The translations under genes were made by a program, and so were the position numbers. A stretch of 64,000 nt of DNA from JAGVPT01 sp049578505 (GTDB lineage Bacteria > Bacteroidota > Ignavibacteria > UBA10030 > UBA8401), in contig JBAUMC010000024.1 in the NCBI GenBank assembly GCA_049578505.1, positions 1 to 64,000 of the forward strand, in the 5' to 3' direction. The notes under the pieces were generated by a model. It saw nothing but the letters and a program-made list of their open reading frames with translations, ran no database searches and was not told the DNA's origin. Below, one piece after another: positions 1 through 8,773 of this stretch (within the stretch, counting starts at the first letter, position 1; each line of letters opens with the position of its first letter).

Positions 1-1484
1 CGTATGCATTTCAGCGGATCAATTCACAGATTCTCATGTCCGATCCGACGACATTAAATCAAATTAAACCTGCGGCTTCGTTCCTTTTACTCGGGCAGCG
101 ATTTGTTATCGATTCTTATGTAACGGGTAATGTTGTGTACGACAAAATTATCTATGATAATACAAAAGTCTTACGGATGCTTCCGTCTACGCTTGATGTT
201 CTGTTTTCGCTCGGTAACGACGGGGCCGCCCAGATCTTGAAGCCGGAACTCGATCAGTATAAGTATTCATCCAATCTTTCCATGCTACGCTACCTGGTCG
301 ATTCTTATGAGCCCTCCTTCTGGCAAAGCACCGTCTACAATGGATGGTTGAACTCCATCCGGACTCTCAATCCGCCGGCCGACAGAACCGCTTTGCCTCC
401 GTTCATGCAGACCGCCGCTTGGTGGCAGGAGAAGATGAATACACAGTTATCGTCGTGGGCCCAACTGCGACACGACTTTATCCTCTATGCGAAGCAGTCA
501 TACAGTGGAGGCCTTCTCTGTTCATTCCCGGAAAGTTATGTTGAGCCAATTCCCCAGTTCTTTGACGCGATAAAGTTGTTTGCGGAAAATGCAGCTGTGA
601 AGTTTCAGGATCCATTGTTCCAAAATTACAGCGCTGCAAATTATTTTGCGAAAATGGAAAGGATTGCTGACACGCTCGGCTCTATCGCACGAAAAGAATT
701 ACTTAAAAACCTCCTCACTGAATCGGAGAAACTATTTTTAAGGTCAATGCTTTACACCCAAATCACCGGTGAGTGCGGAAGCAATGAATTCAATGGGTGG
801 TATCCGAGCCTGTTTTATACCGGTGATGCGGGCTTAACAGCACAGGACATGATCATTGCCGACATCCATACTGCACCAACAGATGCCGCAGGCGATCCAA
901 TCGGGTGGGTATTGCATGCCGGGACTGGGCCGTTAAATCTTGCGGTGGTGGTCGCCGATTTGCCCGACGGAACGTCTGCATCATTCGTCGGCCCGGTCCT
1001 GAGCTATTACGAATATCTCGCAATAAATTTTACGCGTCTGACCGACCAGGAATGGGCTTCGATGTATAATGTTGCGCCAGCACTCCGTCCATCTTTTGTC
1101 AATCTTTACATGGCCGACAGCACGGGTTCAATGAAGCCGGAAGGCGCTTCACTTTTGACCGGCGTCAAACAACAACGGGGGCCGATAACCTTCCCGACAA
1201 TGCTTGTGCTGGGAAAGAATTTTCCAAACCCATTCAATTCATCCACGATCATCACGTTTACCATTCCTGTCTCTCTAGCGAACCTCAATGCCGAGCTTTC
1301 ATTGTATGATGTTCAGGGGCGCTTAGTGAAGCGTCTTCTCTCCCAGAGACTTCCGGCAGGAAGCTTTGTGGCGAGATGGGATGGAACATCCGAGAACGGA
1401 AACACGGTTGCTACCGGCGTTTACTTCTATCATCTAGTCGTCGGCAGCCAACAACAAGTAGGAAAAATGAGTTTTGTAAAGTAA
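1..1484 (+). CDS. DUF3160 secreted protein with T9SS sorting domain (5' partial)
   Basis: The reading frame is open to the left edge (first whole codon at base 3), so the N-terminus and any signal peptide lie outside the window; the ATG at 36 is internal. The visible body resembles DUF3160 proteins, with Trp-rich stretches such as QTAAWWQEK and a following LRHDFILYAKQSY segment. From about residue 397 a C-terminal domain begins with KNFPNPFNSSTIITF and ends in a GVYFYHLVVGSQQ-type strand, the usual FlgD-like/type IX secretion sorting domain of FCB bacteria. The product is therefore probably exported and cell-surface attached or released. The biochemical role of DUF3160 is unknown to me. A GC hairpin with a T tract follows the stop. 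Confidence 0.85.
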   Translation, partial: YAFQRINSQILMSDPTTLNQIKPAASFLLLGQRFVIDSYVTGNVVYDKIIYDNTKVLRMLPSTLDVLFSLGNDGAAQILKPELDQYKYSSNLSMLRYLVDSYEPSFWQSTVYNGWLNSIRTLNPPADRTALPPFMQTAAWWQEKMNTQLSSWAQLRHDFILYAKQSYSGGLLCSFPESYVEPIPQFFDAIKLFAENAAVKFQDPLFQNYSAANYFAKMERIADTLGSIARKELLKNLLTESEKLFLRSMLYTQITGECGSNEFNGWYPSLFYTGDAGLTAQDMIIADIHTAPTDAAGDPIGWVLHAGTGPLNLAVVVADLPDGTSASFVGPVLSYYEYLAINFTRLTDQEWASMYNVAPALRPSFVNLYMADSTGSMKPEGASLLTGVKQQRGPITFPTMLVLGKNFPNPFNSSTIITFTIPVSLANLNAELSLYDVQGRLVKRLLSQRLPAGSFVARWDGTSENGNTVATGVYFYHLVVGSQQQVGKMSFVK

Positions 1485-1522
1485 TAATCATTGATGAAGC
1501 ATGTAATGAGTTTTCTGCCAGG

Positions 1523-1552
1523 GCCGGCATTTTGCCGGCATTTGCTTTTTTA
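1523..1552 (+). terminator. Intrinsic terminator after the DUF3160 gene
   Basis: A perfect 7-bp stem GCCGGCA / TGCCGGC with a TTT loop is followed by ATTTGCTTTTTTATT. It lies 39 bases after the stop codon of the DUF3160 gene. Confidence 0.7.
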
Positions 1553-1662
1553 TTCAACGTAACTATCGCGCAGACGTACGATGCCTTATTATCAAAACTG
1601 GGATATAGTTCAATGTTTCGTAAGATGAATCAGCAAGGCGTCCGACATCTGCCCACGCTTCA

Positions 1663-1691
1663 TTGACAAACTATTTTAATTTTGCTACTAT
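1663..1691 (+). promoter_or_regulatory. Sigma70-type promoter for the HerA-like ATPase gene
   Basis: TTGACA at 1663-1668 and TACTAT at 1686-1691 are separated by exactly 17 bases. The ATG of the next gene is at 1749. This is a near-consensus housekeeping promoter rather than the TAnnTTTG type of Bacteroidia. Confidence 0.7.
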
Positions 1692-1748
1692 CCTGTAGCC
1701 AAATCGTTTCTTATTTTCACTCACGACAAAAATTTAACCGGAACATTT

Positions 1749-3383
1749 ATGCCCGCGACGGATAAACATATCGGCAATATTTACAGTATTAGCAGCTCAA
1801 CTGCGATCGCGTTCTTAGACGATTCAATCGTCTCGATGGAGCGAACGTTGAATGGAAAGACCTACCGCATCGGTCAAATCGGTACGTTTGTTGCGATTCC
1901 CGTAGGCTCAACAAGCGTGATCGGAATGATTGCGCGCGTTCAACTCTCCCGGCAAGTTCAGGGTGTGAACACCGGCCAGGCAGACCTGGCCAAAGCAAAA
2001 AAAGAAATGGAGATTCAGCTCGTTGGTTCAGTTGTCAAAGGAAAGTTTGAAAAAGGCATTGCCAGTTTTCCTCCGATAGGCGCTGACGTCTTCATGACCG
2101 ACGACAGCGACATGACGTCGCTCTTCTCAACGTTTGCACAATTCGGCTTTGCGATCGGGGACATTTCGGGCTACTTGGGAGAACGGCAATACATCGACCC
2201 AAACAAATTTTTTGGCAAGCATGTCGCGCTTCTCGGTTCCACCGGCTCGGGCAAATCTACCGCGGTGTCGTCGATCCTGCAAAAAGTTCAAATGTTTTCC
2301 AACACGCACGTCATCATTCTCGACATTCATGATGAATACAGAGCGGCATTTCGTGACTTCGGAAATATCATCAACATCACCGACCTTGAACTGCCTCACT
2401 GGTTCATGAATTTCGAAGAAATGCGTGAAACATTCGTCGATGAAAGCGAGCCCTCCGCACAAAGCCAGGAAATGCTTTTGAAGGACCTGGTGCTCAACTC
2501 GAAGAAGATCAAGAACCCGACATTACAGGAATTTATCACCATCGATGCCCCGGTGTATTACGATTTAAATGAGGTGCGCGCAAAGTTTCAGTTTTACGAT
2601 ACGGAGCGGATTACGGGATATGGAGGGGGTCAGTCGCGTGAGGGACCGTTCTTCGGACAATTTACGCGCTTCCTCGTCCGGTTAGACAGCCGCATGACAG
2701 ACAAGCGGTACGAGTTTATGTTCAAGCCGAAGAAATTCAAAGATTCAAATGCCATTAAAGATGTGATCTCACGCATCTTCGGCCTGGAGAACAAAAAACA
2801 AATTACCGTCATCGACATGAGCGGCGTTCCGTTCGATATCGTCAACGTCATTGTTTCCCTTCTTGCCCGGATGGTGTTCGATTTCAATTTCTGGAACAAA
2901 AGCAAATCGGACTTTCCCGTGCTTCTTGTGTTTGAAGAGGCACATAATTATCTTCCGCAGATTCCTTCGGCGCATAACCGGGCGGCACGACGCACGGTCG
3001 AACGAATAGCGAAGGAAGGAAGAAAGTACGGGGTCGGCTGCATGATCGTGAGCCAACGTCCGTCGGAACTTTCCGAAACGATTCTATCGCAATGCAATAA
3101 CTTTATCACCCTCCGCCTGACAAATCCCTCCGATCAAAATTATGTGCGAAAGTTGGTGCCCGATTCTTTCAGCGGGCTGTTCGATCTCCTGCCGACCCTT
3201 CGACCGGGGGAAGCGCTCATCATCGGCGATTCAACACCGTTGCCGGTTCGAGTATTGCTCGATTATCCGGCGCCGCCTCCGGATAGTGCGGACATTAAAT
3301 TTTACGACAAATGGGTTGCCTCCGAAAAGGAAACCAAGGTCTCCGATGTTGTTGAGCGGTGGTGGAGACAGGACAGGTCGTGA
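1749..3383 (+). CDS. herA: HerA-like DNA translocase/helicase (HAS-barrel, DUF87 ATPase)
   Basis: A 544-residue hexameric-type ATPase of the HerA/FtsK superfamily. Residues 1 to about 90 look like the HAS barrel. The Walker A motif GSTGSGKST starts at residue 163. A DUF87 core follows, with the Walker B-type segment LLVFEEAH (glutamates near 396-397) and a SQRPSELSETILSQCNNF segment typical of HerA. Family members translocate on DNA and in archaea act with NurA in end resection; bacterial homologues also serve in HerA-Sir2 and related defence modules. No NurA, SIR2 or DUF4297 partner is visible: the neighbours are a secreted protein and a signalling cyclase. It has its own promoter, and an AT-rich inverted repeat follows the stop. 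Confidence 0.85.
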   Translation: MPATDKHIGNIYSISSSTAIAFLDDSIVSMERTLNGKTYRIGQIGTFVAIPVGSTSVIGMIARVQLSRQVQGVNTGQADLAKAKKEMEIQLVGSVVKGKFEKGIASFPPIGADVFMTDDSDMTSLFSTFAQFGFAIGDISGYLGERQYIDPNKFFGKHVALLGSTGSGKSTAVSSILQKVQMFSNTHVIILDIHDEYRAAFRDFGNIINITDLELPHWFMNFEEMRETFVDESEPSAQSQEMLLKDLVLNSKKIKNPTLQEFITIDAPVYYDLNEVRAKFQFYDTERITGYGGGQSREGPFFGQFTRFLVRLDSRMTDKRYEFMFKPKKFKDSNAIKDVISRIFGLENKKQITVIDMSGVPFDIVNVIVSLLARMVFDFNFWNKSKSDFPVLLVFEEAHNYLPQIPSAHNRAARRTVERIAKEGRKYGVGCMIVSQRPSELSETILSQCNNFITLRLTNPSDQNYVRKLVPDSFSGLFDLLPTLRPGEALIIGDSTPLPVRVLLDYPAPPPDSADIKFYDKWVASEKETKVSDVVERWWRQDRS

Positions 3384-3386
3384 GTA

Positions 3387-3503
3387 ATTAATAATTATGA
3401 ATTAAGAATTACAAATTATGGAATAGAAATTAAAAGCAGGTACTTCGAAAGAACTGCATCGTACGACTCATAATTCTTAATTATTAATTCATAATTGTTA
3501 ATT
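3387..3503. repeat. AT-rich inverted repeat element (copy 1)
   Basis: Two AT-rich arms of about 26-34 bases built from AATTAATAATTATGAATTAA-type sequence face each other across about 50 bases of mixed sequence. The arms are imperfect inverted copies. The same unit occurs at 62367-62476 with perfect 26-bp arms. It fills the whole gap between herA and the cyclase gene and reaches the start codon of the latter. Confidence 0.75.
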
Positions 3504-5685
3504 GCCTTTGAAGAATCGCCTCGAAGTAAAAATTCTCATCCTCATTATTGTTGTGTTGATTGTTGGGTTCGGAACGTACGTTGTCGTTTCGATCAACAGT
3601 CAATCGAGTATGCTCATCGAACAGAACCGACAGAAGACGATGCTCTTCGGTCAAACGATCATGGTGGGCATCCGCAATGTTATGCTCTCCGGTAAAGGAA
3701 GCTATGCCCGCACTTTTGTGAACGATGCGCGAGACAGCCTCACGTCCGGCATGCTCACGGTGTACGACAGAGAGGGGAATGAAGTATTCCAAGAAGAGGG
3801 AAAGGGGTTCATCAAAAGTACCGGTGACCCGAATGTTAGGCACGTTATCGAAACCGAGCGGGAAGTTGATACGATGATGTGCGCTGAAACAGGGGAAACC
3901 ATCTTCACACGCCTTGAACCGTTGAGGAACGACAAGGTATGCCAGGCATGCCATGGAGCCAATCATACTGTGCGGGGCGTAACCTGGGTTTCCCTCAGGC
4001 CTGAATTGATTTCTTTTTCCCCGCAGCATTCACCCGGCGATCTTTCGCGCATCCAAACCGAAATCAGCGAAATTGTTTGTGGCACGCTTGCCGCCTGTTT
4101 CCGCAATATCATGGTATCCGGCGAAGGCCCGTTAATGGACACGCTCATTAATCGTACGTCGGTGCTCCCATTCATCGATCGCGTTCAGGTCTATGACAGA
4201 TTTGGCGATTTGCATTTCGGCATGGAAAAAAATGTGATGAAGCCCGATGTTGTGCTTCGCGCAATTTCGAAGGGAGAGCCGATTGAAATCAAGGACAAGC
4301 ATGACGGGTTGCTTACGCGGTTGATTCCCCTGCGGAATGAAGAGCGGTGCCAGGTTTGCCACGACCCGAAATATCCCTGGCGCGGAATTATGGCGATAAC
4401 GCTCCGGCTCAACCATCTTGAACAGAATCCAGACTCGTTAAGGAAGGAGCTTACAATAATGCTTCAGGCTTCGGTCGGAGCCGGCTTTCGAAGCATCATG
4501 CTTGTGGGGAAGGGGAGCTATGTCCGGTCATTTATCAACGAAGTGCGATTGATTCCGGCGGTGCGTGACCTTCGGGTATTCGACAGGGATGGAAATGAAC
4601 GTTTTGTGAACCTCCCGGCGGGAGAATTAGGAAAAAGCCTTGCCCGCAAGGTCCTCAATACAAAAGAAGTCATTGAATCTGAGCAAACAATTAACGGCCA
4701 AAAATATCTCGTCCGCGCCTCACCGCTGATCAACGATAAACGCTGTCAGGGGTGTCATGGAACGGACCACCGTGTGCGTGGAGTCGTTGAGGTGGCGGCC
4801 TCGATGGCTGACATTAACGCAGCTATTGGCAGGAACAAAATTTATTCTTTGGCAACGGGAGCCTTGACTATTTTACTGGTGTGGCTTGTCCTTCGCGTCT
4901 TTATGAAAAGAGTTGTTGTCCATCCGATAGGCAATATCGGCGACGTTGCCCAGCGTGTCGGCGAAGGAGATTTTTCCGCTACTGCCACCGTGCAGTCGAA
5001 AGATGAAATCGGCGACTTGGCCAATCGTATCAACCAGATGATCATCGGGCTGCGCGAACGTTTCCATCTCCAAAAGTTTGTATCGCAACAAACTGTGGAT
5101 GCCATTCGGCAGGCAGATTCGATGGGAGTGAAGCTCGGCGGGGAGCGGAAGACTGCTACGGTTTTTTTCTCCGATGTCCGCGGATTTACTTCTTTCTCGG
5201 AAAAAGTGGAGCCTGAACGCGTTGTCGCCATGCTTAACTCAATTCTCAGCCGCCAAACCGCCATCGTGAAAAAATACGGAGGGGATATCGACAAGTTCGT
5301 CGGCGATGAACTCGTTGCAGTGTTTTTAGGGGACGGGATGGTCAGGCGGGCCGTTGAGTGTGCTATGGAAATTCAACAAACAATGAACGATGTTTCCGCA
5401 ACGGCCGGCGAAGATGTCGGTATCGGTATCGGCATTAACACCGGCGAAATGGTCATGGGCGCGATGGGAAGCGAGGATCGGATGGATTTTACCGTTATCG
5501 GGGATTCTGTCAACCTTGGTGCGCGGCTGTGCAGTGCGGCAAAGCGCGGGCAAATACTTCTTTCGGGAAATTCGGCAGAGTATATACACGGCATTAATTC
5601 GATTCGACTGGGGAAGCTCGACCCCATCCGGGTAAAGGGAAAAGAGCGGCCGATAGAAGTTTTTGAAGCGCACTTGAATGCGTAA
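3502..5685 (+). CDS. Class III nucleotide cyclase with three tandem mono-haem sensor repeats
   Basis: A 727-residue membrane protein, probably making cAMP or cGMP in response to a periplasmic redox or ligand signal. Residues 9-31 form the first membrane helix. Three tandem repeats follow, each with a [SV]GxG-type motif and a c-type haem site: CQACH at 147-151, CQVCH at 283-287, CQGCH at 415-419. They resemble the DUF3365/Tll0287 haem sensor fold. A second helix at about 448-470 leads to a HAMP linker and a guanylate/adenylate cyclase domain from about 551. FFSDVRGF and KFVGDELVAVF supply the metal aspartates, and VNLGARL keeps the transition-state Asn/Arg, so it looks catalytically intact. 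The start is TTG at 3502 or 3508; no ATG fits. The gene after it is 23 bases downstream. Confidence 0.85.
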   Translation: MPLKNRLEVKILILIIVVLIVGFGTYVVVSINSQSSMLIEQNRQKTMLFGQTIMVGIRNVMLSGKGSYARTFVNDARDSLTSGMLTVYDREGNEVFQEEGKGFIKSTGDPNVRHVIETEREVDTMMCAETGETIFTRLEPLRNDKVCQACHGANHTVRGVTWVSLRPELISFSPQHSPGDLSRIQTEISEIVCGTLAACFRNIMVSGEGPLMDTLINRTSVLPFIDRVQVYDRFGDLHFGMEKNVMKPDVVLRAISKGEPIEIKDKHDGLLTRLIPLRNEERCQVCHDPKYPWRGIMAITLRLNHLEQNPDSLRKELTIMLQASVGAGFRSIMLVGKGSYVRSFINEVRLIPAVRDLRVFDRDGNERFVNLPAGELGKSLARKVLNTKEVIESEQTINGQKYLVRASPLINDKRCQGCHGTDHRVRGVVEVAASMADINAAIGRNKIYSLATGALTILLVWLVLRVFMKRVVVHPIGNIGDVAQRVGEGDFSATATVQSKDEIGDLANRINQMIIGLRERFHLQKFVSQQTVDAIRQADSMGVKLGGERKTATVFFSDVRGFTSFSEKVEPERVVAMLNSILSRQTAIVKKYGGDIDKFVGDELVAVFLGDGMVRRAVECAMEIQQTMNDVSATAGEDVGIGIGINTGEMVMGAMGSEDRMDFTVIGDSVNLGARLCSAAKRGQILLSGNSAEYIHGINSIRLGKLDPIRVKGKERPIEVFEAHLNA

Positions 5686-5708
5686 TCCTATATTCAGATA
5701 TTGAAAAG

Positions 5709-7475
5709 ATGAAACATCATTACTACCTTTCTACTCCCGCCGCATTATTTATTCTCTATCTCTTTTCTCTTAATTTCTTATCTCTTTTCTCTTTACAAGC
5801 TCAGCCGAACCTTGCCGCCCCAAAATGGGAAGTGCGGGCGGTATGGCTGACAACTGCCGGGGGGGCCGATTGGCCTAAGACGTACGACGTTGCAGCACAG
5901 AAAGAATCGTTGGTGAAAATTTTTGAAACACTTCAGAAGGAGCATTTTAATACTGTTTTTTTTCAAGTTCGCTCCCGGGGAAATACTTTTTACAGGTCGC
6001 AGTACGAACCGTGGGCTGCCGAGTTGACCGGCACGCTTGGTCAGGACCCCGGCTGGGATCCCCTCGAGTTCGCGATTGAAGAAGCGCATAAAAGAGGGAT
6101 GGAATTGCATGCATGGTTTAACGTGGCGAAGGTGTATAACAGCGGTCAACCTCCACTAAGCTCGCCCCGGCATATCCTCCGCAGCCACCCCGAATGGGGG
6201 CAGCTTTACGAAGGGGATTGGTGGGTCGACATGGGAAGGCCTGAGGTGCGACAGTACACCGAAAATCTCGTCATGGAATTAGTGCGTTTGTACGACCTCG
6301 ACGGAATTCATTTCGATTATATACGCTATCCCGGAGAAAAATTTGATGATTGGAGCTCATTCCGGCTGTACGGTGACGGCACCGCGCGAGACGATTGGCG
6401 ACGCAACAACATTACCCAGTTTGTGCGCGAGATGTACGGACAGATTACAAATGAGAAGCCGATGATGAAGGTCGGCTCTGCACCACTGGGAATCTATAAA
6501 CCTATTCCCGGTGCAGAGTCGGGTTTTTCCGGATATGCAGAACTGTACCAGGATGCGCGGTTGTGGCTGCAGGACAAGATACAAGATTATGTTGCACCTC
6601 AGTTATACTGGGATTTTGGCGAACAGACGAACCCAAACGACCCCGATTTTCGGGCGCTGTGCATCGACTGGAGCAAAAACAATTTTGGCCGCCACGTGTA
6701 CGCCGGGCTGGGCATCTACCGGGAGAACGTCCAAAAAGAAATTGGCGAACAGATCTATCTTACGCGCGCCGTAGAATGCCAAGGACAAGCATTCTTCCGG
6801 TATGAAAATATCCTCGAGCTTCCGGACATTGGGATTGCATACAAATATCAAGCTCTGATTCCCCCGATGCCGTGGAAGGACTCCATTCCGCCCCTTTCCC
6901 CGACAGAGATCACGGCAGTACGGGGATCTACTCAAACCACAATTATTCGATGGAAGGCGCCGGCCACCGCGATCGACGGTGACAATGCATCGCAGTATGT
7001 TGTGTACCGCTCTACCGATGAGGGGGTCGATATACACAATCCACGAAATATTGCCGCCGTCCTGCCGGCAACCTCTACGACGTATGTCGATGAAACGCCG
7101 AACAATAATATTCACTATTATTACACCGTCACCGCAATCGACAAAGGACACAACGAAAGCGGGGGAAATCTCCCTCGGGTTGAAGCTGCAAAGATTGACC
7201 CTCCGTTGGTCGGATGTTATTCGCTCGCCCAAAATTATCCCAATCCATTTTCCGACAGGACGTATATTTCATATCAATTGGGCAACCGAGGTCCCGTGGA
7301 ATTAACCGTGATAGATACAATTACGAATAAGGCAATACTTATTGTCAACGAGACGCAGGATGCCGGAACATATATTGTCTCAGTGGGGGCTAAGATGTTG
7401 GCGAAAGGAAAATATCTATACCAACTAAAAGCGGGTTCGTTTATTGCAACGAGAACGCTGGAACGTGCAGAGTGA
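5709..7475 (+). CDS. GHL10-type glycoside hydrolase (DUF187) with Fn3 and T9SS domains
   Basis: A 588-residue secreted protein. Residues 1-31 are a hydrophobic signal peptide ending near LQAQ. The (beta/alpha)8-like domain from about 38 to 390 carries WEVRAVWLTT, NTVFFQVRSRGNTFY, HAWFNV and GIHFDYIRYP, hallmarks of the family 10-like (GHL10/DUF187) hydrolases, several of which cut peptidoglycan-type or other glycans. A fibronectin type III-like domain covers about 398-490. The last 90 residues, starting LAQNYPNPFSDRT, form a type IX sorting domain. It sits 23 bases after the haem-cyclase gene on the same strand and could be co-transcribed. Substrate cannot be read from sequence. Confidence 0.85.
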   Translation: MKHHYYLSTPAALFILYLFSLNFLSLFSLQAQPNLAAPKWEVRAVWLTTAGGADWPKTYDVAAQKESLVKIFETLQKEHFNTVFFQVRSRGNTFYRSQYEPWAAELTGTLGQDPGWDPLEFAIEEAHKRGMELHAWFNVAKVYNSGQPPLSSPRHILRSHPEWGQLYEGDWWVDMGRPEVRQYTENLVMELVRLYDLDGIHFDYIRYPGEKFDDWSSFRLYGDGTARDDWRRNNITQFVREMYGQITNEKPMMKVGSAPLGIYKPIPGAESGFSGYAELYQDARLWLQDKIQDYVAPQLYWDFGEQTNPNDPDFRALCIDWSKNNFGRHVYAGLGIYRENVQKEIGEQIYLTRAVECQGQAFFRYENILELPDIGIAYKYQALIPPMPWKDSIPPLSPTEITAVRGSTQTTIIRWKAPATAIDGDNASQYVVYRSTDEGVDIHNPRNIAAVLPATSTTYVDETPNNNIHYYYTVTAIDKGHNESGGNLPRVEAAKIDPPLVGCYSLAQNYPNPFSDRTYISYQLGNRGPVELTVIDTITNKAILIVNETQDAGTYIVSVGAKMLAKGKYLYQLKAGSFIATRTLERAE

Positions 7476-7522
7476 GAATGTTGTATACCCACCGCAGTGA
7501 GAAAATGCAGACTGTCGCCTGA

Positions 7523-8740
7523 TTAGTATTCCTTCCTGTTTGCGTACACGTTCATCAACAAGCCCATCATGATCATGTACGAACAAAGGGATGAGCCTCC
7601 GTAACTCAAAAAAGGAAGCGGAATGCCGATCACCGGCATCAGACCAACGGACATACCGATATTGACAAAGACGTGGACGGCAAAGAGCGATACGATGCCG
7701 ATAGCAACGATGCTACCAAATCTGTTCTTCGCGACATAACCGACTCTGATGCCGTGAATAAGAATGACGGCAAATAATGCGAGCACTACAATTGCGCCAA
7801 GGAATCCGAACTCCTCGCCGGGAACGCAGAAGATAAAGTCTGTCCATTGTTTAGGAATAAAGTTAAGCTGCGTTTGCGTTCCCTGAAGGTATCCTTTTCC
7901 CCAGAATCCTCCAGATCCAATGGCAACTTTCGCTTGAATCACATTATATCCCGCTCCAAGCGGATCGTTGTTGGGGTCGAGAAAGGTCGCAATCCGTTTC
8001 TGTTGATACAGCGGGAGTTTTTCATACACCACCTGAACAAAAATTCCAACCACGGCATTCACGCCGAACATCACGGCGCTGAAAAATCTATCTTCGCGGA
8101 AAAAATAGAGCGCAGCACCGACCGCCGCGAGCACAACAATGAATGTCGTTGTCCCGATGATCGCAGCCAGCGCCACAACACCGGGTGCAATAATCGCTAC
8201 AATGAGAAAGTTCGATGCGCCGGCCCAGTATAATACCGGAACAAACATCGCGATAAACGTCAAGGACGTCCCCAAATCGGGCTGCATCATGATAAGGGTA
8301 ATCGGAAGAAGAACAATGGCGAACGCTTTGGCTACATCTGTTATATTCCCCATGCTCGTTTCACTCCGGCTGAAGTATGAGGCCAGCGCAAGGATTGTCG
8401 TTATCTTCACAAACTCTGACGGCTGTCCCCCCATCCCTCCGTAACCAAACCAGCTTTGTGAGCCATAGGCTCGATGTCCAACGGCAAGGACGGCGGCGAG
8501 AGCGATGAGAGACAGCGCAAAAAGTGCCAACGACGAACGCTGAATGACTCGAAGCGGAGTAAACATTACTGCAACCATCATCACGAAGCCGAGTGACGCC
8601 CACATGATTTGTTTGTGAAAGCTGCTCGCCGCATTGGTGTCGAATGTTGCGCTGTAAATCGAAAGCAGGCCTATCGCTATCAGTGCAAGACATGCCAAAA
8701 ATGTCGTTCGGTCAAAATCTTCTTTAAAAAAATGGGCCAT
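7523..8740 (-). CDS. rodA: Peptidoglycan glycosyltransferase RodA (SEDS family)
   Basis: RodA polymerises glycan strands from lipid II during side-wall elongation, together with the transpeptidase PBP2. The 405-residue product has about ten hydrophobic helices. It keeps the SEDS catalytic aspartate in WTDFIF (D301) and the signature GIPLPFLSYGGSS near the C-terminus. A central insert, roughly residues 190-250, adds hydrophobic segments (VVALAAIIGTTTF, LAAVGAALYFFRED) and makes the protein slightly longer than the usual 370-380. It is the last gene of mreD-mrdA-rodA on the minus strand, 33 bases after mrdA. It converges with the GHL10 gene; no clear terminator lies between them. Confidence 0.95.
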   Translation of the reverse strand: MAHFFKEDFDRTTFLACLALIAIGLLSIYSATFDTNAASSFHKQIMWASLGFVMMVAVMFTPLRVIQRSSLALFALSLIALAAVLAVGHRAYGSQSWFGYGGMGGQPSEFVKITTILALASYFSRSETSMGNITDVAKAFAIVLLPITLIMMQPDLGTSLTFIAMFVPVLYWAGASNFLIVAIIAPGVVALAAIIGTTTFIVVLAAVGAALYFFREDRFFSAVMFGVNAVVGIFVQVVYEKLPLYQQKRIATFLDPNNDPLGAGYNVIQAKVAIGSGGFWGKGYLQGTQTQLNFIPKQWTDFIFCVPGEEFGFLGAIVVLALFAVILIHGIRVGYVAKNRFGSIVAIGIVSLFAVHVFVNIGMSVGLMPVIGIPLPFLSYGGSSLCSYMIMMGLLMNVYANRKEY

Positions 8741-8773
8741 AGTGTTTCTTCTCGATCGGTGAAAGCCGGCGAT

